Of a stretch of 64,000 nt of DNA, positions 8,523 to 17,284 are shown in pieces; position 1 is the first letter of the stretch; every line of letters starts with the position of its first letter. The notes under the pieces were generated by a model. The model was not told where the DNA came from, did not search any database, and worked only from the letters and a program-made list of their open reading frames with translations. Source of the stretch: Sphingomonas sp. M1-B02 (lineage in GTDB: Bacteria > Pseudomonadota > Alphaproteobacteria > Sphingomonadales > Sphingomonadaceae). A program made the position numbers and the translations under genes. The stretch is from the NCBI RefSeq assembly GCF_026167525.1, contig NZ_CP110679.1:1-64000 (forward strand). The letters are read 5' to 3'.

Positions 8523-9145
8523 AGCGCAGCCTGACGCCGGAGGAAGCGGCGCTTTGGAAGCGGGTGATTGCCACCGTAAAACCGCTGGCGCCGGCGAAGG
8601 TGGTCGCTGCAGCGAGAGCCTTGCCACCTAGCGCTCCCCTCCCTGTCAATGGAGGGGTTGGGGGTGGGGCTGGCGGCGGGGGCTCGATGCCCCCGGCTCC
8701 GCCTGCAGCGAAACCGAAGAAAGAGTCTTTGAAGCGCGCAGACGCGCGCACCCATCCCCAGCCCCCGCCTGCGAGCAGGGAGGGGAGTAATACCCTGGAC
8801 GGCTCCTGGGATCGTCGGCTCTCGCGGGGGTTGGTGGCGCCCGAGTCCACCGTGGACCTGCATGGGCATACGCTCTCCTCGGCTTACGATCGGCTCGATC
8901 GCGGGCTGGACCATGCGGTGCAGCGCGGGGATCGGGTGTTGCTGCTCGTCACCGGCAAGCCGCCGCGGCCCGAATCCGAGCGTCCCCATGCGCGCGGGGC
9001 GATCCGGGCGGCGGTGGGGGACTGGCTGGCGTCGTCGCGCCATTCGGATCGGATAGCGGCGGTGCGCGGGGCGCACCCGCGGCACGGCGGCAGCGGCGCG
9101 CTGTACATTGTCTTGCGGCGGCCCCGCGCGCCGCCAAATTCTTAA
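8519..9145 (+). CDS. Smr-domain protein (putative nuclease) carrying an in-frame repeat insertion
   Basis: 208-aa protein. The N-terminal part (RSLTPEEAALWKRVIATVKPL) and C-terminal Smr domain (TVDLHGHTLSSAYDRL, VLLLVTGK, then RGAHPRHGGSGALYI) match small Smr proteins, which are MutS2-type nuclease-like domains. The GTG start overlaps the mltA stop by 4 nt. Between the two conserved parts lies a Gly/Pro-rich linker encoded by an inverted pair of the family A repeat (8636-8787), kept in frame. The function in this family is uncertain; nicking or RNA cleavage are known for relatives. Confidence 0.9.
   Translation: MKRSLTPEEAALWKRVIATVKPLAPAKVVAAARALPPSAPLPVNGGVGGGAGGGGSMPPAPPAAKPKKESLKRADARTHPQPPPASREGSNTLDGSWDRRLSRGLVAPESTVDLHGHTLSSAYDRLDRGLDHAVQRGDRVLLLVTGKPPRPESERPHARGAIRAAVGDWLASSRHSDRIAAVRGAHPRHGGSGALYIVLRRPRAPPNS
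8636..8787. repeat. inverted pair of family A REP-like repeats inside the Smr gene
   Basis: The left module starts CCCCTCCCTG at 8636 and runs TGGAGGGGTTGGGGGTGGGG, then a GC-rich stem (GCCGG.GGGG). The right module (8746-8787, minus strand) reads CTCCCCTCCCTGCTCGCAGG then GGGATGGGTG. The length and frame keep the smr reading frame open. Confidence 0.75.
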
Positions 9146-9192
9146 CCTATATGGGGCAGTCTTTGCGCTGAATCGAGGGGAACAGCGCAGAC

Positions 9193-10869
9193 GTGGAGGG
9201 ATTTTCGCTCAAGAGCCGAGCCATTGCGTTTGCAATGTGCGCTGGCGCTGTAGCGTTCATCCTCGCGGTGGCCGCGGCCTCGACACCTCAGGATATCACC
9301 GTCGAATCGGCCGCGCGCGCGCTGATCGCCGCGATCGTCTGCGGCGTGTTGTGCTGGGCTTCCGCCGAGCGCACGATCGCATCGACCGCGGGGGCGATCG
9401 ACGCCGCGATCGCCCGGCTGCAGCGTGCCTCGAACGGCGATCTGGAGAGCGAAATTCCGCCCGAGGTGAGCGAATGCGTGCCACAGCTGTCGCATGCGAT
9501 GGAGGGGCTGTTCCGTCAGCTCCATGCCAATCTGGAAAGCGTCCAGCGGCTGGCGATGTTCGATCCCGTCACCGGCTTGCCAAACCGCACCAATTTCCGG
9601 CGCACCGCCGAGCATATGCTTGTCGAAATGCCCGCCGACGCGAGCGCCGTGCTTTATTTCATCGATCTCGACCGGTTCAAGACGGTCAATGACACGATGG
9701 GCCATGCCACCGGCGATCTGCTGCTGGGGATGGTGGCCAATCGCCTGCGCGCAGTGGCGGACCGCTTTGCGGCCGGCGTCGGCGCCAAGCCGCCGCTGAT
9801 CGGGCGGCTGGCGGGTGACGAGTTCACGATGTTCTTTCCCGAGATACGCAGCGTGCGCGACGCCGACCGGATCGGGCGCGGCGTGCTATATGCGCTTTCC
9901 GAGCCGTTCGACCTGGCCGACCAGGAAATCTCGATCGGGGCCTCGATCGGCATCGCGATGCGGCCCGAACATGGCACCGCGCTGCACGACCTGATGCGTG
10001 CCGCCGACGCGGCGATGTATCACGCCAAGGCAACCGGACGCGGACGCGCCGAGCATTTCAGCGAAGCGCTGGCGACGCAGATCGCGGACCGCGCCCAACT
10101 CGAGCATGATCTGCGCGAGGCGATCGACCATGACGAGTTCGGGCTGGTCTTTCAGCCGCAGGTTTGCGCCAAGGACGGCAGCATCGTCGGCGCCGAGGCG
10201 TTGCTGCGCTGGAAACATCCCCAGGGCATGCGCATGCCGATGGCCTTTATCCAGCGCGCCGAAGAGACCGGGCTGATCGTCGAGATCGGCGAATGGGTGG
10301 TGGTGAGCGTCGCCGAGACGATCTCGCGCTGGGGCAAGCTGGGCATCCGGCAGCGGCTTGCGGTCAATATCAGCCAGCGCCAGATCGATCATGCCGGCTT
10401 TTTCCGCAAGCTGCGCGAGGCGATGCACGCGGCGTCTGCGCCGGCCAATCTGCTCGAGCTGGAGATCACCGAGACGCTGGCGATGCATTGCTCCGAGGAC
10501 GTGATCGAGGCGATCGCCGCGCTGCGCGCCGACGGGGCGAGCGTCGCCATCGACGATTTCGGCACCGGATATTCGAACCTCAAGCGGCTGCGCCAGTTGC
10601 CGATCGACCGCATCAAGCTGGACCGCAGCCTGATCGAGCATGTTGCCGTCGAGCCCGCTGCCCGCGCGATCGCGCAGGCGGTGATCGGGCTGGCCCACGG
10701 CCTCGGCTGCGAGGCGGTTGCAGAAGGGATAGAGAACGAGGCGCAGGCGATGGTGCTGCGGGTAATCGGTTGCGATGTTCTGCAGGGCTATTCGATCGCC
10801 GAGCCGATGGTGGAAGCGGCGTTCCTGACCTGGGCGCGCGGCGTGGAGCCGCGACGGCTCGCGGTCTGA
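9193..10869 (+). CDS. membrane GGDEF/EAL cyclic-di-GMP protein
   Basis: 558-aa protein with two N-terminal membrane segments (about residues 8-28 and 40-58), a HAMP-like linker, a GGDEF domain (FDPVTGLPNR start, active-site variant LAGDEF) and an EAL domain (AEALLRWKHP, DDFGTGYSN, QGYSIAEPM). The A-G-D-E-F signature retains the key G-[D/E]-[D/E]-F core, so diguanylate cyclase activity is possible. The EAL residues look complete, so phosphodiesterase activity is likely. Start is GTG 9193. It is monocistronic and convergent with dapE, with stops 3 nt apart. Confidence 0.93.
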   Translation: MEGFSLKSRAIAFAMCAGAVAFILAVAAASTPQDITVESAARALIAAIVCGVLCWASAERTIASTAGAIDAAIARLQRASNGDLESEIPPEVSECVPQLSHAMEGLFRQLHANLESVQRLAMFDPVTGLPNRTNFRRTAEHMLVEMPADASAVLYFIDLDRFKTVNDTMGHATGDLLLGMVANRLRAVADRFAAGVGAKPPLIGRLAGDEFTMFFPEIRSVRDADRIGRGVLYALSEPFDLADQEISIGASIGIAMRPEHGTALHDLMRAADAAMYHAKATGRGRAEHFSEALATQIADRAQLEHDLREAIDHDEFGLVFQPQVCAKDGSIVGAEALLRWKHPQGMRMPMAFIQRAEETGLIVEIGEWVVVSVAETISRWGKLGIRQRLAVNISQRQIDHAGFFRKLREAMHAASAPANLLELEITETLAMHCSEDVIEAIAALRADGASVAIDDFGTGYSNLKRLRQLPIDRIKLDRSLIEHVAVEPAARAIAQAVIGLAHGLGCEAVAEGIENEAQAMVLRVIGCDVLQGYSIAEPMVEAAFLTWARGVEPRRLAV

Positions 10870-10872
10870 CCG

Positions 10873-12009
10873 TCAGCTGCTCGACACGCGCCGAATCACT
10901 TCCGCGTAGAGATCGGCCAGCGCCACCAGATCCTCGACCGCCACGGCTTCGTCGAGCTTGTGCATCGTCGCGTTGATCAGGCCGAATTCGACCACCGGGC
11001 AGAGCCTGACCAGAAAGCGGGCATCGGAGGTGCCGCCGCTGGTGGATAGCTCGGGGGTGATGCCGAGCCGGGCTTCGATTGCGCCGGAGACCAACGTGGA
11101 GAAGGCGCCTGGGGGGGTGAGGAAGGCTTCGCCGAACACGCGACCAACGACGCGCGCTTCTGGCGCATGGCGCTCGACGATCGCCTGCATGCGAGCGATC
11201 AGATCCTGGCCGCTATGCATGTCGTTGAAGCGGATGCTCAGCCGTGCGCTGGCGAGGCCGGGGATGACGTTGGTGGCGGGATTGCCGACCGTGAGATCGG
11301 TGACCTCGATATTGGAGGCCTGGAACCAGGCATTGCCTTCGTCGAGGCGGATGGCGTCGATCTCGGCGAGCGCGCGGACGAGCCGGGGGATCGGATTGTC
11401 GGCGAGATGCGGGTAGGCGACGTGACCCTGGCGGCCGGGGATTTCGATCCACACCACCACCGAGCCGCGCCGGCCGATCTTGATCGTATCGCCCAGCCGC
11501 TGCGCCGAGGTGGGTTCGCCGACCAGGCACAGATCGGGGCGGATGCCGCGCTCGGCCATGCGCTCGATCAGCGCCGGGGTGCCGAAGGTGGCGGGGCCCT
11601 CCTCGTCGCCGGTGATGATCAGGCTGAGCCGGCCCTGCGGCACGCGTGCCGCGGCGGCGACGAAGGCGGCGATCGCACCCTTCATGTCGACCGCGCCGCG
11701 GCCGTAGAGCAGCCCGCCGCGCACTTCGGGCGCGAAGGCACCGCTGGTCCAGCCGGGACCGGGGGGGACGACATCGAGATGACCGGCGAAGGCGAAATGC
11801 GGGCCGGAGCCGTCGCGGGTGGCGAGGAGATTCTCGACCGGGCCGTCGGGGGCCTCGCCTTCGACGAAGCGCTCGACCGCGAAGCCGAGCGGGCGGAGCG
11901 CGGCCTCCAGCACGTCGAACACCGCGCCGCGCGCGGGCGTGACGCTTTCGGCGGCGATCAGCGCCTTGGTGAGGGAGACCGGTTCGGGCAAAAGGCTGTC
12001 GACATCCAT
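10873..12009 (-). CDS. dapE: succinyl-diaminopimelate desuccinylase
   Basis: 378-aa M20-family zinc hydrolase of the lysine/meso-diaminopimelate pathway, converting N-succinyl-LL-DAP to LL-DAP. Motifs seen are FAGHLDVVPPG (metal ligand and catalytic Asp), GRGAVDMKGA, TGDEEGPA, GEPTSAQRLGD and a late GGTSDARF. The chosen start is ATG 12009 (MDVDSLLPEP); longer frames to 12081 run into the divergent cupin gene. Only 11 bp separate its start from that of the cupin, so its promoter must lie inside the neighbour. Confidence 0.95.
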   Translation of the reverse strand: MDVDSLLPEPVSLTKALIAAESVTPARGAVFDVLEAALRPLGFAVERFVEGEAPDGPVENLLATRDGSGPHFAFAGHLDVVPPGPGWTSGAFAPEVRGGLLYGRGAVDMKGAIAAFVAAAARVPQGRLSLIITGDEEGPATFGTPALIERMAERGIRPDLCLVGEPTSAQRLGDTIKIGRRGSVVVWIEIPGRQGHVAYPHLADNPIPRLVRALAEIDAIRLDEGNAWFQASNIEVTDLTVGNPATNVIPGLASARLSIRFNDMHSGQDLIARMQAIVERHAPEARVVGRVFGEAFLTPPGAFSTLVSGAIEARLGITPELSTSGGTSDARFLVRLCPVVEFGLINATMHKLDEAVAVEDLVALADLYAEVIRRVSSS

Positions 12010-12020
12010 GGGAGGTGGCA

Positions 12021-12488
12021 TTGCCCAAGCTCGATCTCGATACAATCCCGCAGACCAATGCGACGGGCTATCCCGATCCATTCGACAAGGCGGTGGCGGG
12101 CCGCTGGTATCGCCGGCTGGCGCCGCCTTCCGGGCTCAGCGAGATGGGGGTGAGCCATGTGACGCTGAAGCCCGGCGCCTGGTCGTCGCAGCGGCATTGG
12201 CATGCGGCCGAGGACGAGTTCGTGGTGATGCTTGCCGGCGAGGCAGTGCTGATCGACGATTCGGGCGAGCATGTGATGCGCGCGGGGGATTGCGCGGCGT
12301 TTCCGAAGGGCGTGCGCAACGGGCACCATCTGCAGAATCGCGGGGCGGTGGATTGTGTCTTCATCGCGGTGAGCGCGGGCGACAAGGCGTTGGACGCCGG
12401 CGCGTATCCAGACATCGACATGACGTTCGGGCCTGAGGGCTATGCGCATAAGGACGGGACGCCGTATCCGACCACACGGCTGCCTTAG
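12021..12488 (+). CDS. cupin-domain protein
   Basis: 155-aa single-domain cupin. The metal-site motif region is SQRHWHAAEDEFVVMLAGEAVLID and the second cupin motif is GDCAAFPKGVRNGHHLQN. Start is assigned to TTG 12021 because GGAGG at 12011-12015 sits 5 nt upstream; GTG 12015 is an alternative but lies on the ribosome site. Substrate is unknown. Divergent from dapE with almost no intergenic DNA. Confidence 0.82.
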   Translation: MPKLDLDTIPQTNATGYPDPFDKAVAGRWYRRLAPPSGLSEMGVSHVTLKPGAWSSQRHWHAAEDEFVVMLAGEAVLIDDSGEHVMRAGDCAAFPKGVRNGHHLQNRGAVDCVFIAVSAGDKALDAGAYPDIDMTFGPEGYAHKDGTPYPTTRLP

Positions 12489-12490
12489 GC

Positions 12491-13159
12491 TCAGTCGGTC
12501 GCCGGCATCTCGAACTGCTCGATCACCCAATCCTCTTCCTGCGCGGCGGCGATCCAGTCCTGCATGAAGGGGTGCTGGAGGACGGCGAGCATATAGGACT
12601 GCGCGAAGCGGGGGACGGGGAGCGAATAGGTCACGATCCGGGTGACGACCGGCGCGTACATGATGTCGACCGCGCCGAACTCGCCGAACAGATATTCGCC
12701 CTCGCCGCCATAACGGGCGCGGGCCTGCGCCCAGAGCTCCATGATCCGGCTCAGATCCTGGAGAACGTCGGCGTCGGTCGGCTGGGGCGGATAGACTTGG
12801 CGGATGTTCATGCTGTGCTTGCGGCGCAGCGCGAGGAAGCTCGAATGCATTTCCGCCGCCATCGAGCGCGCCATCGCGCGGGCGGCTTCACCCTCGGGCC
12901 AGAAAAGCGTGTTGCCGGTCTTGTCGTTGAGATACTCGACGATCGCCAGGCTGTCCCACACCACCGCATCGTCGTCCCACAGGATCGGCACCTTTCCGGA
13001 CGAGGGGCCGAATTCCGCGCCTTCGCGGCGCTTGTCCCACTCGGCATTGTAGAGCGGGACGACGACTTCCTCGAACGGCAGCCTGGACTGCTTGCAGGCG
13101 AGCCAGCCGCGCAGCGACCAGGAGCTATAGGCCTTGTTGCCGATGATGAGCTTGAGCAT
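12491..13159 (-). CDS. glutathione S-transferase family protein
   Basis: 222-aa protein with an N-terminal thioredoxin-fold domain (LIIGNKAYSSWSLRGWLACK, then GKVPILWDDD and the glutathione-site-like WDSLAIVEYL) and an all-helical C-terminal half. Start is ATG 13159; upstream in-frame codons have no ribosome site. It is convergent with the cupin gene (3 nt). Substrate cannot be inferred. Confidence 0.9.
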   Translation of the reverse strand: MLKLIIGNKAYSSWSLRGWLACKQSRLPFEEVVVPLYNAEWDKRREGAEFGPSSGKVPILWDDDAVVWDSLAIVEYLNDKTGNTLFWPEGEAARAMARSMAAEMHSSFLALRRKHSMNIRQVYPPQPTDADVLQDLSRIMELWAQARARYGGEGEYLFGEFGAVDIMYAPVVTRIVTYSLPVPRFAQSYMLAVLQHPFMQDWIAAAQEEDWVIEQFEMPATD

Positions 13160-13197
13160 GGCGCGTCCTTGCCAAGTCGGGGGGCGTGAGTCGAGGC

Positions 13198-13539
13198 TTA
13201 GGCTTTGAGATAGACCCAAGCGCGGGCGCCGGATGCGAGCGCCGCCTCGACCCGACGGTAATTCTCGCTCTCGTAAATGTCGGCCGCGGCGAGCTCTTGG
13301 GCGGTCAGGTGGAACACCTTGCCGGGGAGAGGCGGGGCGTTGGCGTCGGGGACCAAGGCGAGATGGGTTTCGATGCCGCTGGCTTCGAGGACGTCGGGAT
13401 CGCGGATGGTGATCTCGATCACCCCATAGCCGTGGAGGACGTCGTCGCTGCCGTCGAGGCGGCGGCCGAACTGGCGCAGCTGGACCGATTCGAGCTGGAG
13501 CGTGCCGTAGGAGAAGAGCAGGGCGTCGGCTTGCCCCAA
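13198..13539 (-). CDS. gamma-glutamylcyclotransferase (AIG2-like) family protein
   Basis: 113-aa protein starting LLFSYGTLQ, the glycine-rich signature of the GGCT/AIG2 fold, with an acidic residue in the YESENYRR segment. Start is TTG 13539, one base after the engB stop, so it is almost certainly translated with engB. Members cleave gamma-glutamyl amines or peptides; specificity here is unknown. Confidence 0.85.
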   Translation of the reverse strand: MGQADALLFSYGTLQLESVQLRQFGRRLDGSDDVLHGYGVIEITIRDPDVLEASGIETHLALVPDANAPPLPGKVFHLTAQELAAADIYESENYRRVEAALASGARAWVYLKA

Positions 13540-13540
13540 C

Positions 13541-14179
13541 TCAGCCGATCGCTTCCAGCACGGCGGCCCGCAGCTCGGGGATGCCCATGCCTTTCTCGCT
13601 CGAAGTGACGAGGATGTCGGGATGCGCGGCGGGGCGCTTGCGGGCTTCCTCCTCGGTCTGGCGCGTCATCTCGGCGAGCAGGCTGGCCTTGATCTTGTCG
13701 GCCTTGGTCAGGACGACGCGGTAGCTGACCGCGGCATTGTCGAGCATGTCGAGGATCTCGCGATCGACATCCTTGATGCCGTGGCGCGAATCGATGAGGA
13801 CGAGCGCGCGCTTGAGCACGTCGCGGCCGCGCAGGAAATCGTTCACCAGATAGCGCCACTTGCGCTGCATGTCCTTGGGCGCCTTGGCGAAGCCGTAGCC
13901 GGGCATGTCGACGAGGCGGAAGGCGAGTGGCTGGCCGATGTCGAAGAAATTGAGTTCCTGGGTGCGGCCCGGCGTGTTCGACGTGCGGGCGAGCGCATTG
14001 CGGCCCGCCAGCGCGTTGAGCAGCGACGATTTGCCGACGTTCGAGCGGCCGGCGAAGGCGACTTCGGGCACGATCGCGCCGGGCAGGAATTCGAGCGAGG
14101 GGGCCGACTTCAGGAAGGCGACCGGCCCCGCAAAGGCTTTCCGCGCGGCTTCGATCGCGTCTTCGCTGAATTCGGTCAC
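13541..14179 (-). CDS. engB: ribosome biogenesis GTPase EngB (YihA/YsxC)
   Basis: 212-aa GTPase needed for large-subunit assembly. G1 is [15 protein letters not shown]3 is DMPGYGFA, G4 is TKADK and the G5 region is VTSSEKG. Start is GTG 14179, whose GTGA overlaps the yidC stop by 4 nt; a longer open frame upstream lies wholly within yidC and is a shadow. It belongs to the rpmH-rnpA-yidD-yidC-engB block. Confidence 0.95.
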   Translation of the reverse strand: MTEFSEDAIEAARKAFAGPVAFLKSAPSLEFLPGAIVPEVAFAGRSNVGKSSLLNALAGRNALARTSNTPGRTQELNFFDIGQPLAFRLVDMPGYGFAKAPKDMQRKWRYLVNDFLRGRDVLKRALVLIDSRHGIKDVDREILDMLDNAAVSYRVVLTKADKIKASLLAEMTRQTEEEARKRPAAHPDILVTSSEKGMGIPELRAAVLEAIG

Positions 14180-15897
14180 TTCGCCGCCGGCTCCTTCTTG
14201 GGCATCGCCACCTTCATCCCCGGATGCTTGCGATACAGCCACCATTGCTGCGCCATCGTCAGCACGTTCGACGTGATCCAGTAGACCTGAAGGCCGACCG
14301 CGAAGGGCGCCATCAGGAACATCAGCATCCAGGGCATGATCGCGAAGATCTGCTTCTGCATGTCGTCCATCGGCGCGGGGTTCAGCTTGAACTGGAAGTA
14401 CATCGACAGGCCGAGCAGGATCGGGATCACGCCGATCGCCAGGAAGGAGGGCGGGGTGAAATCGAGCAGGCCGAACAGGTTGAGCACGAGCAGCGGATCG
14501 GGCGCGCTCAGATCCTTGATCCACAGGACGAAGGGCTGGTGGCGCATCTCGATCGTGAGCAGCAGCACCTTGTACAGCGCGAACATGATCGGGATCTGGA
14601 GCAGGATCGGCAGGCAGCCCGCGAGCGGGTTCACCTTCTCTTCCTTGTAGAGCTTCATGATCTCCTGCTGCTGGCGCGGCTTGTCGTCCTTGTGCCGCTC
14701 CTGCAGCGCCTTCATCTTGGGCTGGAGCACGCGCATCGCCGCCATCGAGGCGAACTGCTTCTGCGCGATCGGGAAGAGCAGTCCGCGGATCGTGATCGTC
14801 AGCAGGATGATCGCGATGCCGAAATTGCCGACCAGGCGGAACAGCCAGTCGAGATAGTAGAAAATCGGAAGCTCGATGATGCCGAACCAGCCCCAATCGA
14901 TCGCGCGGTCGAACTGCACGATGCCGAGCTTGTCCTGATATTCCTCGAGCAGCTTCACTTCCTTCGCACCGGCGAAGAAGTGGCTCGAATAAGTGACCTT
15001 CTTGCCGACCGGAATATTGAGCGGCTGTGCGAGCTGATAATCGGCCTGATAGGCCTTGCCGGCGGCGCCGCGCTGCTGGATCTGCGCGGGGATGCGCTGA
15101 TCCGGGACGATCGCGGTCAGCCAGTAGTGATCGGTGTAGCCGACCCAGCCGCCGGTCGTCGTGAAGGACTCGGCCGCCTTCTCGACATCGCTGTAATTGA
15201 TATAGTCCGCGGCGCCGTCATAGACCGCGATCGGGCCGACATGCGCGGCCCACTGATCGACATCGACCGACTTTTCGGCGCGCGAAACCAGGGCATAGGG
15301 CGTGACCGAGACCGGCGCAGTGCCGACGTTCGCCACCGTCTGGCGGATGTTGAACATATAGTCCGCATCCACGGACAACTCGATCCGGAAGATCTGGCCG
15401 GTGGGGCTGGTCGAAGTGAGGGTGACCGGGGTGGTCGGGGTCAGCCGCGCGCCGCTGGCCTGCCAGACCGTATCGCGGCCGGGGGCCTGGACGCCGGCGC
15501 CCTGCCAGCCGAACTCGGCGAAATAGGCGCCCTTCGCGCCCGAGGGCGAGAGCAAGCGGATCGGCGGCGAATCCTTGGCGATCGTCTCGTCATATTTGGG
15601 GAGGACGAGATCGTCGATCCGCGCACCCTTGAGGTTGATCGTGCCGCGCATCTTCGGCGTATCGATCAGCACGCGCGGGGTCGAGGCCAGCACCGCCGCG
15701 CGATCGCGCATCGCGGTCGGCGAATCGAGCGCCGGATCGGCGGCGGGGTTCGGCACGGGGATGGTCTTGCCGCCCTCGATCTTGACCGGGGCGGGCGCCT
15801 GCTGCGGGAAGACCCACTGCATGATCGTCGGCCAGCCGAACAGGATCAGCGCGGCCAATATTGCGAAGATCACGAAATTCTTTTGGTCTTCTTTCAC
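14176..15897 (-). CDS. yidC: membrane protein insertase YidC
   Basis: 573-aa inner-membrane insertase/chaperone working alone or with SecYEG. It has an N-terminal anchor ([24 protein letters not shown]), a large periplasmic domain (about residues 55-340), and the conserved five-segment core ([28 protein letters not shown]..., [16 protein letters not shown]). Length is normal for Gram-negative YidC. It lies downstream of yidD and overlaps engB. Confidence 0.97.
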   Translation of the reverse strand: MKEDQKNFVIFAILAALILFGWPTIMQWVFPQQAPAPVKIEGGKTIPVPNPAADPALDSPTAMRDRAAVLASTPRVLIDTPKMRGTINLKGARIDDLVLPKYDETIAKDSPPIRLLSPSGAKGAYFAEFGWQGAGVQAPGRDTVWQASGARLTPTTPVTLTSTSPTGQIFRIELSVDADYMFNIRQTVANVGTAPVSVTPYALVSRAEKSVDVDQWAAHVGPIAVYDGAADYINYSDVEKAAESFTTTGGWVGYTDHYWLTAIVPDQRIPAQIQQRGAAGKAYQADYQLAQPLNIPVGKKVTYSSHFFAGAKEVKLLEEYQDKLGIVQFDRAIDWGWFGIIELPIFYYLDWLFRLVGNFGIAIILLTITIRGLLFPIAQKQFASMAAMRVLQPKMKALQERHKDDKPRQQQEIMKLYKEEKVNPLAGCLPILLQIPIMFALYKVLLLTIEMRHQPFVLWIKDLSAPDPLLVLNLFGLLDFTPPSFLAIGVIPILLGLSMYFQFKLNPAPMDDMQKQIFAIMPWMLMFLMAPFAVGLQVYWITSNVLTMAQQWWLYRKHPGMKVAMPKKEPAAK

Positions 15898-15919
15898 CGA
15901 TATTCCCCGGAAAGGTCAG

Positions 15920-16132
15920 TCATGGCACGGGATCGTACCCATGCCCGCCCCATGGATGGCAGCGCAGGATGCGCCTTGCGGCCAGCCAGCTCCCCTTGAT
16001 CGCCCCATAGCGGCCAAGCGCCTCGATTGCATAGGCCGAACAACTCGGCGCGAAACGGCAGCTGGGCGGCAGGATCGCGGACGGGCCGATCTGCCAGCCG
16101 CGCGCGAGGAGGATGAGGAAGCGGGCGATCAC
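15920..16132 (-). CDS. yidD: membrane protein insertion efficiency factor YidD
   Basis: 70-aa protein with the YidD cysteine/proline signature [19 protein letters not shown] and the ending [13 protein letters not shown]. It assists YidC-dependent insertion. It lies 22 nt upstream of yidC and is separated from rnpA by the family B repeat. Confidence 0.95.
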   Translation of the reverse strand: MIARFLILLARGWQIGPSAILPPSCRFAPSCSAYAIEALGRYGAIKGSWLAARRILRCHPWGGHGYDPVP

Positions 16133-16150
16133 GTCCGACGCTCGCTTTCG

Positions 16151-16259
16151 TCACCCCCGCGAAAGCGGGGGCCCATCTCCGGAGCGCGCCAAATGCTCAA
16201 CGGCGGTTTCGCTGGGTGCATCTGCAGGAAATGGGGCCCCGCTTTCGCGGGGGTGACGG
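16151..16259. repeat. inverted pair of REP-like repeats, family B
   Basis: Left module TCACCCCCGCGAAAGCGGGG-GCCCATCTC (16151-16180) and right module ATGGGGCCCCGCTTTCGCGG-GGGTGACGG (16230-16259) are inverse copies of the same family as 5758-5870. The doublet fills the rnpA-yidD gap and splits the otherwise compact operon. Confidence 0.85.
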
Positions 16260-16268
16260 GAGTGCTTG

Positions 16269-16586
16269 TCACCGCCGCACCTTCGCCAGGGCCTTGGTCA
16301 GCTCGGTCCGCAATTCGCCATAGGGCCGCTCGATGCCGCCGTTGCGGCCGATCAGGACATGATCGGCGCCGGGCTGCCCCGCTTCGGGCAGTATTTCGCG
16401 GGTAAGCGCACGCAGGCGCCGTTTCATCCGGTTGCGGACGACGGCGTTGCCGACTTTCTTGGAGACGGTGAGCCCGATCCGCATCGTCGGATCGTCGTCG
16501 GCACGCGCGCGGACGAGCAGGACGAAGCCGGGCATGGGCGCCCGCTTCCCCGCATTGGTCGCGAGATAGTCCTTGCGTTGCGTCAG
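16269..16586 (-). CDS. rnpA: ribonuclease P protein component (start uncertain)
   Basis: Protein subunit of RNase P, which matures tRNA 5' ends. The core is clear: RKDYLATNAGKRAPMPGFVLLV, MRIGLTVSKKVGNAVVRNRMKRRLRAL (the RNA-binding RNR motif region) and GADHVLIGRNGGIE. No ATG, GTG or TTG occurs in frame between the rpmH stop and the conserved core. The nearest candidate is CTG 16586 (105 aa). Otherwise the frame stays open across the whole of rpmH to an ATG at 16748 (159 aa). The coordinates given use the CTG and are provisional. Confidence 0.85.
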   Translation of the reverse strand: MTQRKDYLATNAGKRAPMPGFVLLVRARADDDPTMRIGLTVSKKVGNAVVRNRMKRRLRALTREILPEAGQPGADHVLIGRNGGIERPYGELRTELTKALAKVRR

Positions 16587-16606
16587 CCGCTTAACGGCTA
16601 CGGCAG

Positions 16607-16741
16607 TTACGCCGACAGCTTGTTGCGGCCGCGGGCACGACGGGCGCGGATGACCTTGCGGCCGCCCGGAGTCGCCATCCGCGTGCGGAAGCCGTGCCGG
16701 CGCGCACGCACCAGATTGCTCGGCTGAAAAGTCCGCTTCAT
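16607..16741 (-). CDS. rpmH: 50S ribosomal protein L34
   Basis: 44-aa ribosomal protein beginning [18 protein letters not shown] and ending RGRNKLSA, a full-length L34. The start is ATG 16741, with GAGG 7 nt upstream. It is first in the rpmH-rnpA-yidD-yidC-engB block. A strong promoter-like sequence lies at 16804-16832. Confidence 0.97.
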   Translation of the reverse strand: MKRTFQPSNLVRARRHGFRTRMATPGGRKVIRARRARGRNKLSA

Positions 16742-16803
16742 CGCTCATCCTCGAGATTCTAGAACGTAAAAGGGCCACCACAAGGGCGGCCGCGTGTCGG
16801 GAG

Positions 16804-16832
16804 CCCATAAGGGCAGTCGCTGGCCAAGTCAA
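16804..16832 (-). promoter_or_regulatory. putative sigma70 promoter of rpmH
   Basis: On the minus strand TTGACT (16827-16832) and TATGGG (16804-16809) are 17 bp apart, about 65 bp upstream of the rpmH start. Sequence match only. Confidence 0.5.
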
Positions 16833-16840
16833 CGCAGCGC

Positions 16841-17170
16841 TTACGGCTTGAAGCCGAGCGTGACCGCCTCGGCGCGGGCTATCTCCGCTTCCTTCGCACG
16901 TTCGCGGCGGCGGCGGAAGCTGCGGCGGCGCAGCGCACGGTCGGCATAATGGCCGAATCGCGGCCAGCGGCGCTTGAGCCGGGCGAAATGCTTGCGCGCC
17001 CAGTTCGAGTTCTGCAGCACCAGCACGAGCCCCGCGGCGAAGACGAAGATCCCGCCCGGGCCGGGGATGATCCCGACCAGCGGCGTCGCGGCGATGAGCA
17101 GGAAGCCGGTCGCCATCAGGACCAGGCGGACGATCGGGCTCTTTCTGCGCGGGCGCGACATGAAAATCAT
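16841..17170 (-). CDS. small PGPGW-type membrane protein
   Basis: 109-aa protein with two hydrophobic segments (IVRLVLMATGFLLIAATPLVG and GGIFVFAAGLVLVLQN) around a PGPG turn, and a strongly basic C-terminal tail. This resembles the PGPGW family of putative transmembrane proteins of unknown function. The start could be 17170 or the in-frame ATG at 17161. It is divergent from yifB. Confidence 0.65.
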   Translation of the reverse strand: MIFMSRPRRKSPIVRLVLMATGFLLIAATPLVGIIPGPGGIFVFAAGLVLVLQNSNWARKHFARLKRRWPRFGHYADRALRRRSFRRRRERAKEAEIARAEAVTLGFKP

Positions 17171-17284
17171 GTGGGGAGCGTGTGTTGGCCGCGCAAGACA
17201 GGGCAGCTTCCTCCATTACGGCTGCGAACCGTTCCACTTCGGACAGAATCCGCTATGCTTGGGCTCGCTTCGGGGGAGGCTGAT

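Noticed and set aside
14224..15999. 591-aa open frame antisense to yidC
   Set aside because: Shadow of yidC; no family resemblance, biased composition.
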